Below, one piece after another: positions 1-6,322 of a stretch of 49,020 bases of DNA. The notes beneath the pieces were generated by a model. The model was not told the DNA's origin. It saw nothing but the letters and a program-made list of their open reading frames with translations, and did no database searches. Every line of letters begins with the position of its first letter. Positions within the stretch are counted from its first letter, which is position 1. Source of the DNA: a virus. Location: positions 1 to 49,020 of IMG/VR virus record IMGVR_UViG_3300050011_000260. The stretch is one strand, 5' to 3'. Made by a program: the position numbers and the translations under genes.

Positions 1-123
1 GGTTAATCCAACGTCCGATTCAGGCGCGTCGGGCCGACCGAGTGTCAGTTCGCCTTTGTCTTCTTGTATTAGACGCTGAATTACTGCACCCACATCAGGA
101 CCCCCCACTTGCTCACTTCCCAT
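1..123 (-). CDS. Partial hypothetical protein running off the left edge
   Basis: A minus-strand frame opens at an ATG (rc of cat at 121-123) and stays open to base 1, giving 41 residues starting MGSEQVGGPD and continuing outside the window. Composition (acidic, Q/E/R/L mix) looks protein-like. No strong Shine-Dalgarno is seen before this ATG, and GTG codons lie downstream, so the start is uncertain. The tRNA-like element at 142-217 lies just upstream. Function not recognised. Confidence 0.45.
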   Translation of the reverse strand, partial: MGSEQVGGPDVGAVIQRLIQEDKGELTLGRPDAPESDVGLT

Positions 124-141
124 TCAGTTGTTGGGGAAATT

Positions 142-217
142 TGGTGGGAAGGGAGGGATTCGAACCCTCGACCTTCCGCTTGAAAACGGGTGCCGTTCCG
201 CTGGGCGTCACGCTAAA
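142..217 (-). tRNA. Degenerate tRNA-like element, possible tRNA-Glu(TTC)
   Basis: The 3' half is convincing: T arm GAGGG-TTCGAAT-CCCTC, acceptor 3' strand CCTTCCC and encoded ACCA. The anticodon loop reads TTTTCAA (TTC). The 5' half is poor: no GGGAAGG is present to pair with the acceptor, and the anticodon stem is mispaired. It could be a decayed tRNA or need trans-editing. The 5' boundary is approximate. Confidence 0.4.
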
Positions 218-223
218 GAAATT

Positions 224-300
224 TGGTGCCTACGAGGGGATTTGAACCCCACATCTTCGGCTTATGAGACCGCTGCTCTAGCCAATTGAGCTACGCAGGC
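224..300 (-). tRNA. tRNA-Met(CAT)
   Basis: Full cloverleaf on the minus strand: acceptor GCCTGCG/CGTAGGC, anticodon loop CTCATAA, T arm with TTCAAAT, encoded CCA. The acceptor starts with a G1-C72 pair, as in elongator tRNA-Met. tRNA-Ile2 with a modified CAT anticodon cannot be excluded from sequence alone. Confidence 0.9.
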
Positions 301-356
301 ATTGTAGGGAATCGGTGACCGACTCCCCAGTTCCTCCCACACATGGTGGGTGAATC

Positions 357-710
357 TTAAAAATCAGGGAAGAACGCAGTTGCTTTCTTTGCCCTCGGTG
401 CCGCCTCAGCGGTATCTTCCGAAAGCTCGATCTGCCCCTGATCTTTCAAAACTTCATCAAACGGCTTGCCTTTGATTTCCGCAAGCTCCGCTTCAAACCC
501 GCTGTACAGGTCGGTGCCCGATGCCAGCTTGGTGAGATGTTCGACTTCGCGTTCGGCGTCGGCCTTCTCTTCCAGAGTCACTGGGCTCTCGGCCAACCAC
601 ACGTCGATGAACGAAATCTTCTCGCCCTTCTCTGCGGCCTTCTTCCACGGATCAAAGGTCTTTACGTCAACCTTCTCGTGACCTTCCACGCCTACACGAA
701 TCTTCGACAT
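357..710 (-). CDS. Hypothetical acidic protein, 117 aa
   Basis: Starts MSKIRVGVEGHEKVDVKTFD and is rich in Glu, Lys and Asp; no signal peptide or membrane segment. The start is supported by GAGG seven bases upstream of ATG, preceded by a TATAGA -10-like box. A 33-bp inverted repeat (723-755) lies immediately upstream and may be an operator or leader hairpin. Lies between tRNA-Met and tRNA-Pro genes, apparently as a single-gene unit. Family not recognised. Confidence 0.75.
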   Translation of the reverse strand: MSKIRVGVEGHEKVDVKTFDPWKKAAEKGEKISFIDVWLAESPVTLEEKADAEREVEHLTKLASGTDLYSGFEAELAEIKGKPFDEVLKDQGQIELSEDTAEAAPRAKKATAFFPDF

Positions 711-722
711 GCGGACCTCTAT

Positions 723-755
723 CTATAGGGTTTGGTATTTACCAAGTCCCTATAG
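723..755. promoter_or_regulatory. 33-bp inverted repeat upstream of the 357-710 gene
   Basis: CTATAGGG and CCCTATAG are perfect 8-bp arms; inside them TTGGTA and TACCAA form a second nested pair. The element overlaps or abuts the -10-like TATAGA of the downstream gene, so it could be a repressor operator or, in RNA, a hairpin just before the RBS. No U-tract follows, so it is unlikely to be a terminator. Confidence 0.6.
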
Positions 756-811
756 GACGATACTGCTTCCGCTGGAAAAGAGCCACGAGTTTTCTCAAAA
801 ACCCCATAAAA

Positions 812-888
812 TGGTCAGGGTGAGAGGATTTGAACCTCCGACCTCGCGCTCCCGAAGCGTGCACTCTACCAAGCTGAGCTACACCCTG
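812..888 (-). tRNA. tRNA-Pro(CGG)
   Basis: Minus-strand cloverleaf with acceptor CAGGGTG/CACCCTG, anticodon loop TTCGGGA, T loop TTCAAAT, A73 and encoded CCA. The C1-G72 pair and A73 fit bacterial tRNA-Pro. One mismatch is seen in the anticodon stem. Confidence 0.88.
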
Positions 889-1089
889 AAACTCTTACCG
901 CCAGTGAACGCCAGTCGTGCTCCCAATCATCCCCTGCCGGGGACAAATCCGACGTAGCCAACGGTTTCGAGAAGATGGTAACCACCCTGCGTTCGGTATT
1001 GCTCCCACCGCCCTTGCGGGCGACCCTACTGACAAGCTGCCATCTCACGCGGCGGATTGCTCCACCTTACTCGAAAAACTTTTCTTGAA
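889..1089 (-). other. Unassigned 200-nt spacer
   Basis: No convincing gene. On the minus strand there is GC-rich potential structure (CCCGCAAGGGC, CCCCGGCAGGGG). A GTG-started frame (1048 down to 866) runs into tRNA-Pro and is doubted. It may be a leader or spacer RNA of the downstream tRNA. Confidence 0.3.
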
Positions 1090-1605
1090 TCATTCGCTGG
1101 CTGGCACCATATCAAACAACCCAGATAATCCGGGTGGAGCCCCAACCAGTTCGTACAGCACTCGGCGATAGCCAAAATCAGCGGCGAAACGAATCTTTTT
1201 CCTTTGTTTACTCTTCGGCGGCTCCAGTCTAAGATACCCGTTACGACGACCGAGCAGCTTCGGCGGAACCAAGAACAACTGCTGTGTCTTATCCTCGTAT
1301 GCCCCTATGAAATCGACGATATCGACATACGACTCGCCACGGTTGTTCGATGTTTTGAAGATAAAAACACCATCCCGCAAGTACCCAGTTTTCGTCTGGA
1401 TCGAGTAAAACTTCCCAGCAACCTCGATCACCAGATCGTAGGGTCGGTGCTGTCCGAACGGCACCAAAACGCCAGCCACAAAATCAGCCGCCAGCAACAG
1501 CGACAGTACCTTTGCCTCAGCCTTTAAGCCTTTAGCTAAATGATCCTGCCCCTTGAGGCGGTTGTCCACGTCTTTTGCGAGATACTCGAAAAATTCATCA
1601 TCCAT
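1090..1605 (-). CDS. PD-(D/E)XK endonuclease-like protein
   Basis: 171 aa from ATG at 1605 (MDDEFFEYL). The central region has the nuclease-fold pattern: an acidic residue in RPYDLVIEV about residue 67, then FYSIQTKTG about residue 78, i.e. D-x(n)-x-x-Q/E-x-K. It resembles the PF11645-type PD-(D/E)XK endonucleases, a group that includes homing enzymes associated with tRNA genes. The start sits 6 nt after a TATAAT box (1612-1617), suggesting a leaderless mRNA; an in-frame ATG 18 nt further upstream overlaps the -10 box and is less likely. Flanked by tRNA-Pro genes, which fits a mobile element in a tRNA array. Family assignment is by motif only. Confidence 0.65.
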   Translation of the reverse strand: MDDEFFEYLAKDVDNRLKGQDHLAKGLKAEAKVLSLLLAADFVAGVLVPFGQHRPYDLVIEVAGKFYSIQTKTGYLRDGVFIFKTSNNRGESYVDIVDFIGAYEDKTQQLFLVPPKLLGRRNGYLRLEPPKSKQRKKIRFAADFGYRRVLYELVGAPPGLSGLFDMVPASE

Positions 1606-1626
1606 GCAAACATTATACAACAAATT

Positions 1627-1703
1627 TGGTCGGAGAGGCGGGATTTGAACCCGCGACCCCTTGCGCCCAAGGCAAGTGCGCTACCAAGCTGCGCTAATCG
1701 CCG
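1627..1703 (-). tRNA. tRNA-Pro(TGG)
   Basis: Cloverleaf with anticodon stem CTTGC/GCAAG and loop CTTGGGC (TGG), T arm GCGGG-TTCAAAT-CCCGC, C1-G72, A73 and encoded CCA. Two acceptor positions look mispaired. Confidence 0.85.
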
Positions 1704-1781
1704 AAACTCTGGGATGCGGGGAGAGAATTCTGAACCCCCTGTCCACTCCTCGCGGCCTCACAACCGCAAGCATCCACTAAA

Positions 1782-1856
1782 TGGTCGGCGTGGCGAGGAT
1801 CGAACTCGCGACCCCTTGTCCCCCAGACAAGTGCGCTACCGCTGCGCTACACACCG
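1782..1856 (-). tRNA. tRNA-Pro(GGG)
   Basis: Cloverleaf with anticodon stem CTTGT/ACAAG, loop CTGGGGG (GGG), T loop TTCGATC, C1-G72, A73 and encoded CCA. Completes a CGG/TGG/GGG proline set with its neighbours. Confidence 0.88.
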
Positions 1857-1888
1857 AATCTTTATACGGTTTACCGCCTAAAACCACC

Positions 1889-2356
1889 TTAGGCGATTTT
1901 CCGCCTAGCACTTTCCTTCTCGCACCTTTTCACCCAGTTATGGTTGGCGCAGAGAAGCTGGTATTTCAATTGCGGTTCCTCATGCTGCGAAGTCGCTTTA
2001 ATCACTCGAATATACAACGATGGTTGATTATTGCCGAGTGTTCGTTTTTCTTCACTCCCGTCATCGTTGACATGATCTATCTGCAAAGCTCGCGGATCAT
2101 CCCACGTACATCCAGCCCACGAGCACTTGCTTCCTAACAGGGCGAAAGCTTTCATCTTCAAGTTCTGCGTTCGTTGCTGTCGGTATGACGCTAATTCTTC
2201 CTTTCGTACTGCACACCATACTCGATCTAGCGCCCGACGATGTTCTTTAGCTCCGGGTTTATTACGTTCTCTTTGCTTCGAGGCCCGTTTATAACAACGC
2301 GGGCAAAGCTCGACGATGAGCTTTTCAACCTCGTTACCGCAATTGCATATTTCCAT
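1889..2356 (-). CDS. HNH-type endonuclease, probably homing
   Basis: 155 aa. An N-terminal Cys motif (CNCG ... CPRC) is followed by a basic linker, then a C-terminal HNH-like core: CSWAGC, IDHVNDDG (catalytic His region) and LLCANHNWVKR. The Cys pairs probably hold zinc. The ATG follows a GAGG-type RBS and a TATTAG box. It lies inside the tRNA-Pro array, typical of free-standing phage HNH genes. The family call is solid; substrate is unknown. Confidence 0.8.
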   Translation of the reverse strand: MEICNCGNEVEKLIVELCPRCYKRASKQRERNKPGAKEHRRALDRVWCAVRKEELASYRQQRTQNLKMKAFALLGSKCSWAGCTWDDPRALQIDHVNDDGSEEKRTLGNNQPSLYIRVIKATSQHEEPQLKYQLLCANHNWVKRCEKESARRKIA

Positions 2357-2398
2357 TCGACCGTACCTCTATACTAATACGGTCGAAGTCGAAAAATT

Positions 2399-2488
2399 TG
2401 GTCGGCGTAAGAGGATTTGAACCTCTAGGGTCGTATTGACACTCGCATCCGAAGCGAGACGGCTACCGGATTACCGTTCTATACACCG
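2399..2488 (-). tRNA. Class II tRNA with Pro anticodon (CGG)
   Basis: A 90-nt cloverleaf: acceptor CGGTGTA/TACGCCG, 4-nt spacer, D stem ACGG/CCGT, perfect anticodon stem CTCGC/GCGAG with loop TTCGGAT (CGG), then a 15-nt variable arm that can fold as GTC-AATAC-GAC, T arm AGAGG-TTCAAAT-CCTCT, A73 and CCA. Long variable arms normally mark Leu, Ser or Tyr, so a proline anticodon here is unusual. C1-G72 and A73 also fit proline. Aminoacylation identity is uncertain. Confidence 0.75.
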
Positions 2489-2530
2489 AAACAGGCCCGA
2501 TGCTTTCGCAGAGCGGGTACATCTAAATTT

Positions 2531-2617
2531 TGGTCGGGGTGGGGAGATTCGAACTCCCAGTGATCTTATCTCCCGCTTCCAAAGCGGGTCGGCTCCCAAC
2601 TACCGATTTACACCCCG
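2531..2617 (-). tRNA. Class II tRNA with Pro anticodon (TGG)
   Basis: 87-nt cloverleaf built like its neighbour: acceptor CGGGGTG/CACCCCG, 4-nt spacer, D stem TCGG/CCGA, no base between D and anticodon stems, CCCGC/GCGGG with loop TTTGGAA (TGG), 13-nt variable arm (GAT-AAG-ATC), normal T arm, A73 and CCA. Same oddity: class II shape with proline anticodon. Confidence 0.75.
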
Positions 2618-2650
2618 AAATCGCTTGGCAGCGCGGGGTATAAAGCGTTC

Positions 2651-2725
2651 TTACAGAACGTCTCCCCCACGCACCATAGGGTAGATGCACGGTCGAAACA
2701 TCGGTGTTGGTCGCATAGTGTTCAT
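2651..2725 (-). CDS. Possible 24-aa leader-type peptide
   Basis: ATG-started frame (MNTMRPTPMFRPC...) with GGGAGAG about ten bases upstream. Too short for composition to be decisive. It follows the 52-aa frame on the same transcript. Confidence 0.25.
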   Translation of the reverse strand: MNTMRPTPMFRPCIYPMVRGGDVL

Positions 2726-2760
2726 AAAATTGTGGGTCTCTCCCTTAGTCACACCACTCA

Positions 2761-2919
2761 TTAAGCAGGTGTCGCTTCTTGTGTACTGCCACTAGGTATA
2801 GGGTCGAACACTGGCGGGTCCAACTTCAGAACCACGTGGCACTCAATGAGAGATGCCAACCAACCGCGAAGTGTTGAGCAGTATACCTGTCGAAATGGAA
2901 CTTTGTAATAGCCCCGCAT
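2761..2919 (-). CDS. Small hypothetical protein, 52 aa
   Basis: Starts MRGYYKVPFRQVYCSTLRGW, with a hydrophobic middle (WLASLIECHVVLKLD) and a Pro/Ser/Thr-rich tail. GGAAAGG lies 7-8 nt before the ATG, a good RBS. A strong promoter (3046-3077) lies about 130 nt upstream, across a structured leader. No family recognised. The frame is plausible but short. Confidence 0.5.
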   Translation of the reverse strand: MRGYYKVPFRQVYCSTLRGWLASLIECHVVLKLDPPVFDPIPSGSTQEATPA

Positions 2920-3045
2920 TATGGGCCTTTCCAGTCGGCCCGATTCGTGCCCAGAGCCGTAGCTAAACCACGGATGCTCACGAATCGTTATGGTCGGGGC
3001 GCAGTGTCTTAGCTCTGTAATCTGCGCCCGTCCCGATTCTCTACT
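2920..3045 (-). ncRNA. Structured 5' leader RNA
   Basis: Between the promoter and the 52-aa gene the minus-strand RNA can form an 8-bp hairpin (GGGCGCAG/CTGCGCCC) and a 9-bp stem (CGATTCGTG/CACGAATCG) enclosing a second hairpin (CCGT/ACGG). This could be a cis-regulatory leader or a small RNA. No known riboswitch class was recognised. Confidence 0.4.
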
Positions 3046-3077
3046 ATAATACCATGGAAGTTGAAATTTTAGCTAGG
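3046..3077 (-). promoter_or_regulatory. Phage promoter, CCTAGC-N20-TATTAT type
   Basis: Minus strand: an A/T-rich block, TTCCTAGC (3072-3077 core), 20 bp, then GG-TATTAT (3046-3051). The same layout is found at 6287, 7400, 44449 and 45427. Confidence 0.7.
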
Positions 3078-3088
3078 AAAATCGAAAT

Positions 3089-3325
3089 TTATTTCCGAGG
3101 CACAGGTTCACCGCGAACAACTGAACGCATACGTTCCATCAACTCCCGTATCTTGGCGGCGTGGCGGCGGTTCTCTTCGTGGTACTCTCTCCACCACTCG
3201 ATGTCCCACTTGTCCCATTCGGCCACGTTCGCGGCTATCTGAGCCGCGCCGAAGGCACCGCTACTTGCGTGAACATTGCCTCGGCGTTCCGTCCCTAATC
3301 CTTCCGCAATCTTGTCGATACTCAT
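3089..3325 (-). CDS. Hypothetical protein, 78 aa
   Basis: Starts MSIDKIAEGLGTERRG; middle rich in Trp, His, Glu and Arg (WDKWDIEWWREYHEE), predicted largely helical and soluble. The start overlaps the stop of the gene before it by ATGA, so it is the last member of the operon beginning at 4900. No family recognised. Confidence 0.7.
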   Translation of the reverse strand: MSIDKIAEGLGTERRGNVHASSGAFGAAQIAANVAEWDKWDIEWWREYHEENRRHAAKIRELMERMRSVVRGEPVPRK

Positions 3326-3519
3326 TTCGCCTTCTTCGACGCCTTGGCGTCTATCGCGTCGAGCGTCCGCTTCGCGGCGGATAGCACCGCCCGTTCGAAG
3401 TGGAAACTCGGGCTGCCGAAACTGTAGGCCGCGTCCGATTCCTCGGAAGCAATATCCATCAACTTCTCAAAAAGTGCGTCATCAATTCGTTTGTCAAGAT
3501 TCTCAGGTCTTCGGTACAT
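3322..3519 (-). CDS. Hypothetical protein, 65 aa
   Basis: Starts MYRRPENLDKRIDDALFEKL; basic C-terminus (AKASKKAK). GGAGG lies seven bases upstream of the chosen ATG, and the ATG overlaps the upstream stop (TAATG). Predicted helical. Function not recognised. Confidence 0.7.
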   Translation of the reverse strand: MYRRPENLDKRIDDALFEKLMDIASEESDAAYSFGSPSFHFERAVLSAAKRTLDAIDAKASKKAK

Positions 3520-3779
3520 TATCGTCCTCCGTTTGTCCACCAACGAGTGGCATCCTTCTTGGATTTGAAGCCGCCTGTGTTATTGTCGAATCCATAATGC
3601 AACCACCACACTCGACCAGCATGAAATAGCTGGACAGGAAGACCGACAATGGTGCCCTCGTAGTTCGTGTACGTCTGCTGCACATCATCCACAATCAGCG
3701 GCTCCAGCGCACCTCTCAAAACCACGTTTTTTCCACCAGTCCAAATTTCGGCCTTGGCGGATTTCTTCGCTGCCTTCAC
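3519..3779 (-). CDS. Hypothetical protein, 86 aa
   Basis: GTG start (MKAAKKSAKAEIW) preceded by GGAGG and overlapping the stop of the NADAR gene (GTGA). The body has a beta-type, aromatic-rich segment (VWWLHYGFDN) and ends with TRWWTNGGR. No domain recognised. Translationally coupled to both neighbours. Confidence 0.7.
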   Translation of the reverse strand: MKAAKKSAKAEIWTGGKNVVLRGALEPLIVDDVQQTYTNYEGTIVGLPVQLFHAGRVWWLHYGFDNNTGGFKSKKDATRWWTNGGR

Positions 3780-4342
3780 AGTTCATCCTCCACAATTTGC
3801 GGCGAGGCGTTATCAAAGCCGCCCACGCAAAACTCACATTCCTGACGTTTGGTTTTGCCGTGCTTGCACATCGGTTCAACCGTCCCCAAACCATAATACT
3901 GCCGCACTTCCATCAGCAGTCTGCCCAGCCAGTTCTCACCGAGAGGCTCGTGGGGAAAGTCACACTTGCCCATGCACACGCCCCAGAACGTGTCGTGCCA
4001 GTGGTTGCCTTCGATCAATTCTGCTTGGAACGTGCTCAGCAGTTTCCGCTTGGGGATGCTCGGCCTAAACTTCTGCATGAGCAGATCGCGCATGACGCTG
4101 ACCTTGACTTCTTCCCAGTCAGGACGGAGCTTCAAAGATCGTCCCATCTTCTTCGCTCTTCCGGGCGTTACACCCACGTAGCAGAACTTCTCCCGCTGCT
4201 TCGCATCGAGCGTCTTTGCCGCCTGATACGCATGTTCGACTGAGGCATACTTCACCCCATTGAGTTCGACCTCGCTGGGTGCGAAGTTGCTGAGGAAGCC
4301 CCAAGCTCCTGTAAAACTATCGATTTTGGTTGGCAGCTTCAC
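3776..4342 (-). CDS. NADAR-family protein (YbiA-like N-glycosidase)
   Basis: 188 aa. Opens with the family's FTGAWGFLSNFAPSEV segment, followed by VEHAYQAAKT and a later GRAKKMGRSLKLRPDWEEVK region, all conserved NADAR positions (about residues 9-150). Known NADAR proteins act on ADP-ribosylated or riboflavin-pathway compounds, and some reverse DarT-type guanine ADP-ribosylation of DNA. The last ~40 residues add CKHGKTKRQECEFC, a possible zinc knuckle outside the usual domain. The GTG start overlaps the upstream gene by 26 nt. A role in protecting phage DNA or NAD+ metabolism is inference. Confidence 0.8.
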   Translation of the reverse strand: MKLPTKIDSFTGAWGFLSNFAPSEVELNGVKYASVEHAYQAAKTLDAKQREKFCYVGVTPGRAKKMGRSLKLRPDWEEVKVSVMRDLLMQKFRPSIPKRKLLSTFQAELIEGNHWHDTFWGVCMGKCDFPHEPLGENWLGRLLMEVRQYYGLGTVEPMCKHGKTKRQECEFCVGGFDNASPQIVEDEL

Positions 4343-4508
4343 GTATCTTCAATAGTGCCTGTTCAAGGGACTCAACAAATGCCGCACGTGTGCATTCATC
4401 GCAGCCAGCGGGAAACGCCACAGAGGCCAACTTGAGAGCGACTTTCTTATCCAGATGGTTACTACAAACGTAGGAACCGTCCGACATTTCTTGTATTCTA
4501 ACTGGCAT
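4317..4508 (-). CDS. Hypothetical protein, 63 aa
   Basis: Starts MPVRIQEMSDGSYVCSNHL; three Cys (CSNH, CDEC) might bind a metal. GAGGAAG precedes the ATG, which overlaps the stop of the preceding gene. No family recognised. Confidence 0.65.
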   Translation of the reverse strand: MPVRIQEMSDGSYVCSNHLDKKVALKLASVAFPAGCDECTRAAFVESLEQALLKIREAANQNR

Positions 4509-4644
4509 CTTCTTCCTCGCCGCCGCCAGATATCACGCGGCAGTTGTCAGGGCGGCATTCCGTAGCTGCCACGCATTCAGCTTCCAGTTCGCACTCGGCA
4601 TCAACTTCAACCGTACCGCTGTACTCAACCGTGTACTTAGCCAT
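4498..4644 (-). CDS. Small acidic hypothetical protein, 48 aa
   Basis: The preferred start is MAKYTVEYSGTVEV at 4644, just after the stop of the 4637-4900 gene; the longer frame with CRCRWKRTK is unlikely. The protein is strongly acidic with several Cys and a repeated AECE pattern. Function unknown. Confidence 0.6.
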   Translation of the reverse strand: MAKYTVEYSGTVEVDAECELEAECVAATECRPDNCRVISGGGEEEDAS

Positions 4645-4900
4645 TTTCGTCCTCTTCCATCGACATCGGCAATTCTGCCGCACAATCGAGCCAGTCTTGG
4701 CGAGTGGGCTCGTCCATATACTCCCAGTGTTCGTACATGTAGTCCAACGACGCGGCGACCATCGCGTTCTTTTGGCGCACTAATACGTTATACGCCTCGT
4801 TGTCATCACGAGCAAACGCTAGCACCATCGCCCTGACGACAGTCAGCAATGCCGTGTGCCTTTGAGCACAGTTTCGACAGAACGTCTGAATATCGTCCAT
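4637..4900 (-). CDS. Hypothetical protein, 87 aa, first gene of an operon
   Basis: MDDIQTFCRNCAQRHTALL: an N-terminal CxxC, then a helical acidic region ending MEEDENG. A TATTAT box (4905-4910) ends only 4 nt before the ATG, so the mRNA would be leaderless. First of seven coupled genes running to 3089. Confidence 0.75.
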   Translation of the reverse strand: MDDIQTFCRNCAQRHTALLTVVRAMVLAFARDDNEAYNVLVRQKNAMVAASLDYMYEHWEYMDEPTRQDWLDCAAELPMSMEEDENG

Positions 4901-4914
4901 ACAGATAATACTGA

Positions 4915-5244
4915 CTATTCGATTGTGCCGTCTTTATGAACCATCAAAACTTCTTCACTGATGCGATACGCCATGACCACTTCTTGATCGTAATACTTGG
5001 CGGTCATCTGGCAAATATGCTCGATCTGCCGTTTGGTACCGCTAATCTTGACAGGGATCATGCGCTCGGCGATTAAATTGCCGCTGGCTGGATGAATCCA
5101 TTGACCCTTCTCTACGGGTCGAATGGTCAAGCCGCCGCTGATCTCCCTGACCTTGGCGTCCCACTTCTTGTGGAACCCCTTAACGTACTCGGTCTTGTTC
5201 CTGTCGATGGCAGGCACCAGTATTTCCCACAATTCATGTTTCAT
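4915..5244 (-). CDS. Hypothetical protein, 109 aa
   Basis: Start chosen at MKHELWEILVPAIDR (5244) because this ATG overlaps the upstream stop (ATGA). Mixed alpha/beta composition with no membrane segment. Last gene of the 6280 operon; its 3' end carries the next operon's promoter. No family recognised. Confidence 0.7.
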   Translation of the reverse strand: MKHELWEILVPAIDRNKTEYVKGFHKKWDAKVREISGGLTIRPVEKGQWIHPASGNLIAERMIPVKISGTKRQIEHICQMTAKYYDQEVVMAYRISEEVLMVHKDGTIE

Positions 5245-5582
5245 AATTCGTTGAGGAGCTTTTCCAGCCCCGCTATTTCCCCCACCCGCATGAATCCAAT
5301 ATTTATCGGTCGCTCCGTGCCATCTGGGGAAACCGCGTACATCCCCATCGGTCGATCTTTCCGCGTACACTGCGGCCCTCTGTTCTTGTCGGACTTTGAA
5401 TTCCTACCATCGTCGTACTCAATTCTAAACCGCTTTTTCTCGGTCGGCTGCTCTTTACTCACTTCAATCAGCACCTTACGAACTTGATCTGGTGAGAAAA
5501 GGACGGGAACCTTGCCCACGCAGACATCAGGGTGCTGAGCTTTCAACAGGGTGACAACATCCTCGATCTGATTACGGTTCAC
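5241..5582 (-). CDS. Hypothetical protein, 113 aa
   Basis: GTG start at 5582 (VNRNQIEDVVTLLK) overlapping the upstream stop (GTGA). The N-terminal half looks helical; a very basic stretch (about residues 68-82, DDGRNSKSDKNRG) follows. Function not recognised. Confidence 0.7.
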   Translation of the reverse strand: MNRNQIEDVVTLLKAQHPDVCVGKVPVLFSPDQVRKVLIEVSKEQPTEKKRFRIEYDDGRNSKSDKNRGPQCTRKDRPMGMYAVSPDGTERPINIGFMRVGEIAGLEKLLNEL

Positions 5583-5836
5583 AACCGCCCCTTTGTGATG
5601 CAGTCGAACAGATCGTCGTGACACGCGCTCCAAAACCGCGTGCCTTGCCCGTTGTCGTACAGCCACACGTCAGTCGTCAATCCCAAAATGATGAGTTCCC
5701 GGGAGAACGGGCGATGCCACACCCAACGGTGCCAGTGGTCGGCATATCCGAAACGTTTGTCCCGCTTGAAGCCAATCGCCTCAATAGCATCGACGATCTT
5801 GGCGTCAACGTGGCCGTGGAACGGGTTGTATTCCAT
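5579..5836 (-). CDS. Hypothetical protein, 85 aa
   Basis: Starts MEYNPFHGHVDAKIVDAIEA, just after the previous stop. Aromatic and His-rich core (YADHWHRWVWHRP), then a beta segment (LIILGLTTDVWLYDNG). Not recognised. Operon member. Confidence 0.68.
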   Translation of the reverse strand: MEYNPFHGHVDAKIVDAIEAIGFKRDKRFGYADHWHRWVWHRPFSRELIILGLTTDVWLYDNGQGTRFWSACHDDLFDCITKGRL

Positions 5837-5843
5837 CGTCGAA

Positions 5844-6080
5844 CTAGGCAACTGGCTCGGCAATGTCGCTCTCCTTGAGAAGCTGGAACGTCATCTGATA
5901 CGGCAGATGGTTCGAGCCCTCGGCGGCTTCAACTACCGCGTTGTAGGTTTCGACCACTTTCAGCAGGGCGGCTTGGGTCGTTGGGGTGACGGTGACGGTG
6001 GGCAATCCCGCTTCGTCAGTTGTGACGTGGATCGTTTGAAAAACCCCCTCGGGGGTCACTGCGAGTCTTGAGAGTTTCAT
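5844..6080 (-). CDS. Hypothetical protein, 78 aa
   Basis: Start at MKLSRLAVTPEG, whose ATG overlaps the preceding stop (TAATG). Thr/Val-rich beta-type N-terminus, helical C-terminus. Function not recognised. Confidence 0.7.
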   Translation of the reverse strand: MKLSRLAVTPEGVFQTIHVTTDEAGLPTVTVTPTTQAALLKVVETYNAVVEAAEGSNHLPYQMTFQLLKESDIAEPVA

Positions 6081-6280
6081 TAGTCTAGCTCCATTTTGTT
6101 CAACCAGATTTTGAAAAGCGTTAACCGGAGAAGCTCCGGGTTGTTGATCGGGTGCCAACCACGAGCCGTGTTGTCAAGGGAGATCAGCCCACGCTCGTCC
6201 CTGATGATGCACAGGTCCACGGAACACCCCTGCGTGGCAGGGATGTTCCAGCAGTATGCATGGTGTGCGGGCGGGTACAT
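6080..6280 (-). CDS. Hypothetical protein, 66 aa, leaderless first gene
   Basis: MYPPAHHAYCWNIPATQGCS... The ATG lies 6 nt after TAGAAT of the promoter at 6287-6318, so translation probably starts at the mRNA 5' end. Two Cys, His-rich N-terminus, aromatic C-terminal helix. First of five coupled genes. Family not recognised. Confidence 0.7.
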   Translation of the reverse strand: MYPPAHHAYCWNIPATQGCSVDLCIIRDERGLISLDNTARGWHPINNPELLRLTLFKIWLNKMELD

Positions 6281-6286
6281 GCGTCT

Positions 6287-6318
6287 ATTCTACCATGCGG
6301 GGGAGGGATTCGGCTAGG
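6287..6318 (-). promoter_or_regulatory. Phage promoter, CCTAGC-N20-TAGAAT
   Basis: TTCCTAGC (core 6313-6318) and GG-TAGAAT (6287-6292) separated by 20 bp on the minus strand, abutting the end of a tRNA cluster and driving the 6280 gene. Confidence 0.7.
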
Positions 6319-6322
6319 AATT

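Noticed and set aside
723-755. T7-type promoter (CTATAGGG)
   Set aside because: Only the +1 region resembles T7 promoters; the upstream recognition sequence is absent and no single-subunit RNA polymerase gene is seen.
866-1048. 60-aa GTG-started minus frame
   Set aside because: Runs through half of tRNA-Pro and has only a weakly spaced RBS.
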